64,000 bases of DNA from Ascarosepion bandense (Eukaryota; Mollusca; Cephalopoda; Sepiida; Sepiidae), in contig JBBBDQ010001942.1 in assembly GCA_037127315.1 (NCBI GenBank), positions 411,001-475,000 on the forward strand, read 5' to 3'. The notes beneath the pieces are model-generated. The model ran no database searches and was not told the DNA's origin. It saw only the letters and a program-made list of their open reading frames with translations. The translations under genes were made by a program, and so were the position numbers. Shown here piece by piece: positions 58,926 to 64,000 of the stretch (positions within the stretch are counted from its first letter, which is position 1; every line of letters starts with the position of its first letter).

Positions 58926-59454
58926 CTAGCAGTATAGCCCGGCGTTGCTTGGGTGTAATGAAAGCTTTAAAACTAATCCATGGTCCTGGAGCTTAGACTC
59001 AGCCTAAAGAATATTTGTGTGAAGTTTGGTGAGAATCGGATAAAAATTGTGGATTTGTATTAAGGACATACAGACAGATAAACAGACACACACACAAACA
59101 TCTTGCCTTTTATAGATATATATTATCAACTTTCTGCACTATTGTAAGAACTGCAACCTTGAAACTTCTGAATATCATTTCTTATGTCTTTGTCTATGAG
59201 TGTATCAAATTTGATTAAAATCGGACCACTCCTTCTATAACCAGATTTTTTCGATAATCGATTTTCGATATTTATTGGAGGTACCTTGACACAAAACCTA
59301 GCTAAGAACACTCGCAGATGCTTATAGTACAACTGTGTAAATTTTCAAGAAAATGAGTTCAGCAGTTTCGGAGTCTATAGGTAATGGACACACACACACA
59401 CTGACACATACTCACACACACACAGACAAAGTTCCATTTATAAATAAGTTTAGA
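58926..59454 (-). mobile_element. Non-autonomous Helitron-like element, copy 3
   Basis: 529 bp, reverse orientation. The terminal region reads AAGCAACGCCGGGC-TATACTGCTAG on the minus strand with an intact GC-rich hairpin; the 5' end is TCTAAACTTATTTATAAATG. Inserted between host A and T (58925, 59455). Very close to copy 2 in sequence over TTTAAAACTAATCCATGGTC and GAATATTTGTGTGAAGTTTG, and homologous to copy 1 throughout. Confidence 0.7.
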
Positions 59455-59609
59455 TATGGAAGGTAAAAAAAGGAAAAAAAACAATTTTCATAGTCACAAA
59501 CCAACCTATTTTGTTCTAATTTTCATCCCTTAGTATATAAATCATAATCTGAAATTGAAATATGCCTAGCATAAAACCAAAATAGAGCATCATAATAGAC
59601 TTGTGATGA

Positions 59610-60156
59610 TTTTAATGGTATAATCAACAAAAAGGTGGTTGATCATCTAAATAGAAACTACCTCTTATGCAACAAGCAGTATAAGTTTCTGCCTGATCTG
59701 CTAATGTTCAACCAACTCACAGAATCAAGTGAAATGCTGGATAATAAATACATCTTAAGGACTTTAACATTAGATATTTCAAAGGCCTTTGACAAGGTGT
59801 AGCATAAAGGAATGCCATACTAGTTCTCGAGCTAAGGAATCACTGGAAAAGTTTTTTTTAATTATAAAGTCTTTTCTAACAGGTACCTGAAAGTTGTTGT
59901 TAACGGCTAGTCTGCTGGGGCCCTAACAATCAAAGCAGGAATTCTCCAGGGATCTCTTCTCGAACAAACCCTCGTTTCTTTTTACATAAATGATACATAA
60001 ATAAAAGTATATCTCGATCATTTGTGAATATCTATTCTAATGATACAACAGTATATGGATGTGCATCTAAAACTCTAGTTGACCAGATATTAGCAGTTGA
60101 TTTTTCCTGATTGAGCTCTAACATTTCACGAAGAAAAAGACTTACCAGTTACATTC
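59610..60156 (+). pseudogene. Non-LTR reverse transcriptase pseudogene, interrupted by a solo LTR
   Basis: LDISKAFDKV (59772-59800) is the motif-A aspartate block; GILQGSLL (59940-59962) corresponds to the G-PQGS block; SFYINDT (59977-59997) and NSNDTTVYGC (60032-60063, in place of YADDTTLY) complete the palm domain. Stops follow DKV, and the catalytic DD is changed to ND. CR1/Jockey-like from motif spacing. It ends at the LTR at 60157. Confidence 0.8.
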
Positions 60157-60379
60157 TGTTATATTGTGAAATGAAGAGATACACCGAAAAATGTAGCTAA
60201 CCTACTTTATTAACAGAGTGATATAACCAAGATGCATATACAATATTTACAGTCTCTCTCAGTAGTAGGTGTACCATCCCGACATCTGTGATAATGACAA
60301 CACTCCCCATGCTAAGCACACATTGTCTTTTATACATCTGGGTGACCGGATGTCACATGGTATGAACCATGATACAACA
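60157..60379 (-). mobile_element. Solo LTR (223 bp)
   Basis: TGTTATATTGTG start and GATACAACA end (TG...CA), flanked by the 5-bp direct repeat CATTC at 60152-60156 and 60380-60384. On the minus strand a TATA box (ATGTATAAAAGAC, ~60327-60336) precedes AATAAA (~60206-60211), the order of U3-R in an LTR. No internal region remains, consistent with LTR-LTR recombination. Confidence 0.85.
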
Positions 60380-60384
60380 CATTC

Positions 60385-60690
60385 ACTGCCTTGAAAATGA
60401 AACTAGTTACATTTGATGATCAAACCCTGTGCTACCATGGTCATGATGAATGAATGTTTTCTTAGAGAGGCCCCCTGCTTTGAGTGTCCATTGGGCCTTA
60501 AATGTTAAGTTGAACTTGTACATATGATCTATTACAAAAATTCTGGAAAAAGGGTTGATTTCTTTTACCACTTCAGTAAGTATCTGACTCATTGTGCTAT
60601 ATTCTATCCAAAACCATCCCCTGTGTCCTTGTGAGTGACAAATTAGTTTCCACTCTATAACCCCTCTCTCACAGAAGAAATATTGCAAGT
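60385..60690. other. Unassigned region
   Basis: Follows the solo LTR. The minus-strand open frame 60407-60697 has no visible domain. Confidence 0.35.
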
Positions 60691-60719
60691 CTCTCACTGC
60701 ACTATTACTACTTCCATGG

Positions 60720-61150
60720 AAAGTAGTCAGATAAACTACCTTCTTTAGTTCTAACGTTCATAGCTAAGACCAAACATGCTATGTGCCTTGTAGCAAACCA
60801 CCTGGATTCCCTTTGTATTCCATTGCTGAGAAGTTCCACTCAAGCAGCTTCTTTCCATGAACCACTGCTCTGTGGAACTGACTCCCAAGAGACTGTTTTC
60901 TCAATAACTACAATCTTAACCAGTTCAAGTCTGATTAATTATTTTCTTCATATCTCCTCATAAACTGTACGTCTGTAACCTTCTACCTCAAATGGCACTT
61001 TGGCCTTGTAAAAGATCAAAAATCTTAACCTGTTAAAGTTTAGGGTTAACCATTATCTTCTCCACATATCTACATAAACTGTGCCTTGTACTCTGTAACC
61101 CTCTAGCTTGCATGGTTTCCGGTAGAGGGTCAACCGTACTGTAAAAAAAA
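60720..61150 (+). mobile_element. LINE family B 3' ends, stacked
   Basis: TAGCAAACCACCTGGATTCC, CATTGCTGAGAAGTTCCACTC and GAACCACTGCTCTGTGGAAC match 52480-52580. A first tail (GGCACTTTGGCCTTGTAAAAG, ~60993) and a second (CATGGTTTCCGGTAGAGGG, ending TACTGTAAAAAAAAA ~61150) show a duplicated 3' end. Confidence 0.6.
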
Positions 61151-61255
61151 AATAGATATTATCTGAATGCAACTTTTACTCATTTGTCTGGCAATGTTTG
61201 GTTTTCTGTATAAAACTTTGTTGCATCAATGAAGAAAGAAAACTTTTCATTTAAG

Positions 61256-61905
61256 CTTTTCTGAAATTAATGAGAATATCATGGACTGAACATGTGAGCA
61301 ACAATGATGTTTTAGGGAAAATGGAAACAAAAAAGACATTTGCACTTAGAATGATGGATGTGCAGGTGGTTTAAGGTATTGCAATTTGAAATGAGAAATC
61401 AGAGAGACAATTTTAAATTCCAGTCATGTTTGTTACATCCAAATATGTGCAAATACCCTTGGGAAAGGTCTGAATCTGCTTCTTCTTCCCCACTTATGGG
61501 TTATAGCCTGGTTCTATAGCCTTGGTTGGCAACCAATATAGAAATGGAGAATTGTAAAGATCACCTATTTGCCAGCAATCCGGGGATGCATCAGCCAATG
61601 AAAATGCAATGTAATTGAAATTATTCAGTCGTGGAAGCTGTGCATTTAGCAACAGGTAGAGAAAATTTTACTTAAAATAAGAAATAAAGAATTGTAATTT
61701 CTCACAGGTCATATTAAAGGCAAGCGAATCAGGGGAAAGCAGCATATTAATTAACTAAAGAGCTTGCATAAACATTTGGCAAGACAGGGATTAGGAGAGA
61801 TAGCAAAAAAGACAAACTTTAGAAAGAGCAACAAAGGAGAGGAAGCTGTGGAGAAACATGATCGCCCACATCAGGAAAGGATATGGTATATAGAAGAAAA
61901 ACAAT
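61256..61905 (+). pseudogene. RTE-like LINE 3' end interrupted by an S1 SINE
   Basis: RISWTEHVSNNDVLGKMETK (61275-61330) is the RTE C-terminal block. It breaks at ~61350, where an S1 SINE lies (61366-61545), and resumes at ~61715 with GGCAAGCGAATCAGGGGAAAG, ending AAACATGATCGCCCACATCAG and a short AGAAGAA tail. Confidence 0.7.
61366..61545 (+). mobile_element. S1 SINE inside an RTE fragment
   Basis: GTGCAAATACCCTTGGGAAAG, CCACTTATGGGTTATAGCC and TTCTATAGCCTTGGTTGGCA match the S1 body. The head (61370-61430) is decayed and the 3' domain is missing. Confidence 0.65.
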
Positions 61906-61992
61906 GGGTGTATATCTCAGAGACTTCTTTTAAATAACCAACTGAACAAAAGTAGAATCATTAAAGATAAACAAACCAATATGTCGTTCCAG

Positions 61993-62011
61993 TAGTAGTA
62001 GTAGTAGTAGT

Positions 62012-62064
<53 letters not shown>

Positions 62065-62135
62065 AGTAGAAGAAGAAGGGCAACAATAATAATGATGATG
62101 GTGATGATGATGGTGATGATGATAATAATAATTAT
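61993..62135 (+). repeat. (GTA)n and (GAT)n trinucleotide repeats
   Basis: GTA units at 61994-62066 (with two AAGTAG interruptions) and ATG/GAT units at 62088-62130. Poly-Tyr/Thr frames here are artefacts. Confidence 0.9.
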
Positions 62136-62199
62136 TACTACTAACCTGGACAGAGAACATGGCAAAGCCGAGGTTTCCACATGACCACAATGGTAATCC

Positions 62200-63630
62200 A
62201 AGAATTGTTTGTGTCGGGTAATTCTTCTACCACATTCATCAGATAGTTTGTGTCAACGAAAACAACAATTCAAATCTGTACTAATACCTTTTTGATTGTG
62301 GATGTAGAATTTGATCTTTTCATGAAAACCTCATTTTTTTTCTCCTGATTGCAATTTAGATCAGTGGACCAGGATTAAGAAGCTTAAAAAGCCACATGTC
62401 TCCAAGTAAATGATTGCTGAGCAATATTTGGCAGATTACAAAAAGATGGCAAGATAGTGGGTGATTGATCAAATAGAGATGATAGCAAAAGTTTAACTTA
62501 TAAGGCTTTTATGTGAATACAGTATCATTAAAAGCTTCCGAATTTTAAGTTTTCCCATCATTATCTAATCTCTTCTTTTTGTTTTGATCTGTTTCTGACG
62601 AAAATCATCAGGTGTTAGTAAGAAGAAACTTTAGAGAGAGCAGAAAGTTTCCAAATGAGAAAAACCCTTCAATCATAACTAAGATATTATCATCTGGGCA
62701 GTTAATTTCTGGGCCCTTTTTTGATTTTGACGGCATTATTTTTAATTATCCCCACCCCCACAAAAAAAAAAAAATGGATAAATTACTTTTCTTTTTAGAT
62801 ATTTTAGTAATATGCTTTGTTTCTCTGATGCAATATTTACAAGAAATCTTCTATTCCGAAAATAACTATTGCAACAAAAACAAAGACAAAAATTAAGACT
62901 AATGACAATTTAATTGATTATTTTTCTCCTTAAAAATAAAGATATGAATTTAAATAATGAATAAATTAGCTGAATATCAATTTGTAAAGCTATTCAAACA
63001 ATGAATGCCTGCTGTCATGGAAATATTAGGTCAAAAATTAAAAACAATTTCATCTAATTTAATTCAGGCTTATAAAAAATCATCCTAATATTTTTAATAA
63101 CAGTAAAAGAAAATAGTAATGATATTAGATTCAGATTCTTTTAGCAATTGTGTTAATTCTATAATTTCAGAATATCTATGAATTTAAATAATTATATGGG
63201 AGATAAAGAAGATATATATGAAACCAAGTAAACTTTTTTTCAGTAAAATTATCTAAAAATATAGTTTCCAATATTTCCTACTGTATGCCAAAGAGACACT
63301 TCTGTTAGTAAAAAATTCGGTATTACTTCGCAAAGTTCCAACAAGAAATCAAGAATCCTATTTAGTTTTCATTAAAGGAAAGAGAGGTAATATTAGATAT
63401 AAATTTATAGTGATTCCTGTAAAATAACTGACAAATCAAATTATGAATTTACCTATTTTATTTTATGCTAATTTTTTTCATGTTAATTTTGTCTTTGTTG
63501 AAGTTTGAGACTTAGTTATTTTGAAAAGATAATATTTAATAGGCAGCAGTAAAACGAAAGAAATAAAGTTAACCAAAATGTCCTAATTTTATATAATCAA
63601 ACCTGAAGTTCTTTCTTTCAATGGTTATTT
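62200..63630. other. Unassigned AT-rich region
   Basis: About 1.4 kb with no recognised gene, RNA or repeat. The frame 62612-62896 shows no domain. Confidence 0.4.
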
Positions 63631-63633
63631 TTT

Positions 63634-63710
63634 TTTAAAGTAAGGTTCACCCTGTACAAGGCCCAGGGCCAACTCAAGGTAGAAGGTTACGTGAAAAAGC
63701 AGTTTAAGTT
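63634..63710 (-). mobile_element. LINE family B 3' tail, reverse strand
   Basis: TTTTTTTAAAGTAAGGTTCAC, CCTGTACAAGGCCCAGGGCC and CTCAAGGTAGAAGGTTACG are the reverse complement of the family terminus. Truncated to ~75 bp. Confidence 0.65.
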
Positions 63711-64000
63711 TTTAAAAAAATTTCATGGATTAATTGATTGAAATTATTTTAATGCTTTTTTTTAAGTATTTGAATGGAATTATTCTTAAATTATTTTAAT
63801 ATCTTTTCTTTGAAAAATATTTGAATTAAGTTAAATTCTTTTTTGTTTTTAAAAATATTTGATATTTCAAGTTATGTCTCAAACTAGACTCTTTTTTAAA
63901 CACACTGAAGCTTAAATATTATTCAGTGAGAAAGACAGCCACAGGGAAGTGTTTATTTCTCTATGAATAGTTAATACGCATAAATCAAAATTAATTATTC
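63711..64000. other. Unassigned AT-rich end of window
   Basis: TTTGAA/TTTGAT-TATTT-type short repeats at 63760-63860; otherwise nothing recognised. Confidence 0.35.

Noticed and set aside
61917..62201. Poly-Thr/Tyr/Ile open frames
   Set aside because: Translation of GTA and GAT trinucleotide repeats.

Overview
This window looks like AT-rich, repeat-dense intergenic or intronic DNA from an animal nuclear genome, most likely a cephalopod mollusc (octopus-like). The organism call is an inference from the style and density of the non-LTR retrotransposon 3' ends, the tRNA-derived SINEs, the abundant TA/CA microsatellites and the 5S rRNA sequence. I found no host protein-coding gene, no intact transposon gene, no CRISPR array and no bacterial-type operon. 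Most of the longer open frames are translations of microsatellites, minisatellites or decayed transposon pieces.

Layout. 0-5 kb: RTE-type reverse transcriptase remnants in an unusual ~240-bp tandem arrangement, foldback repeats, a 47-bp perfect inverted repeat and a reverse-strand tRNA-SINE. 5-15 kb: many 3' ends of one LINE family (family A, on both strands), a four-unit tandem repeat of ~420-515 bp, an LTR followed by a primer-binding-site-like stretch, and two tRNA-SINE families. 15-22 kb: a tRNA-Ser/Leu-like SINE whose head is tandemly repeated, a duplicated segment (15.8-17.7 kb and 20.7-21.7 kb), a large TA-rich satellite tract, and reverse-strand RTE C-terminal fragments. 22-31 kb: Tc1/mariner-like transposase debris, a SINE with a perfect 10-bp target-site duplication, foldback SINE composites, a solo LTR and a 248-bp near-perfect palindrome. 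31-40 kb: a 99-bp pogo/Tigger-like MITE, further foldback elements, an 859-bp solo LTR with a 5-bp target-site duplication sitting inside an older inverted repeat, and two minisatellites. 40-51 kb: LINE family A copies, two tandem 5S rRNA sequences directly joined to a tRNA-SINE, a reverse-strand 5S-derived pseudogene, a Helitron-like element, and a deleted Tc1 element inserted in a LINE. 51-64 kb: more LINE pieces, two more Helitron-like copies, hairpin-bearing LTR fragments, a 15 x 36-bp minisatellite that keeps an open frame, a 223-bp solo LTR nested in a reverse transcriptase pseudogene, and a quiet AT-rich end.

The parts relate by nesting and decay, not by a pathway: young insertions (SINE at 24.8 kb, solo LTRs, Tc1, pogo MITE, Helitrons) sit in or beside older LINE and foldback remnants. 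The most distinctive pattern is recurrent inverted (foldback) architecture in several unrelated repeat families. The most distinctive single loci are the 5S-5S-tRNA-SINE junction and the 36-bp array in which every unit carries a branch-point plus 3'-splice-site-like motif.
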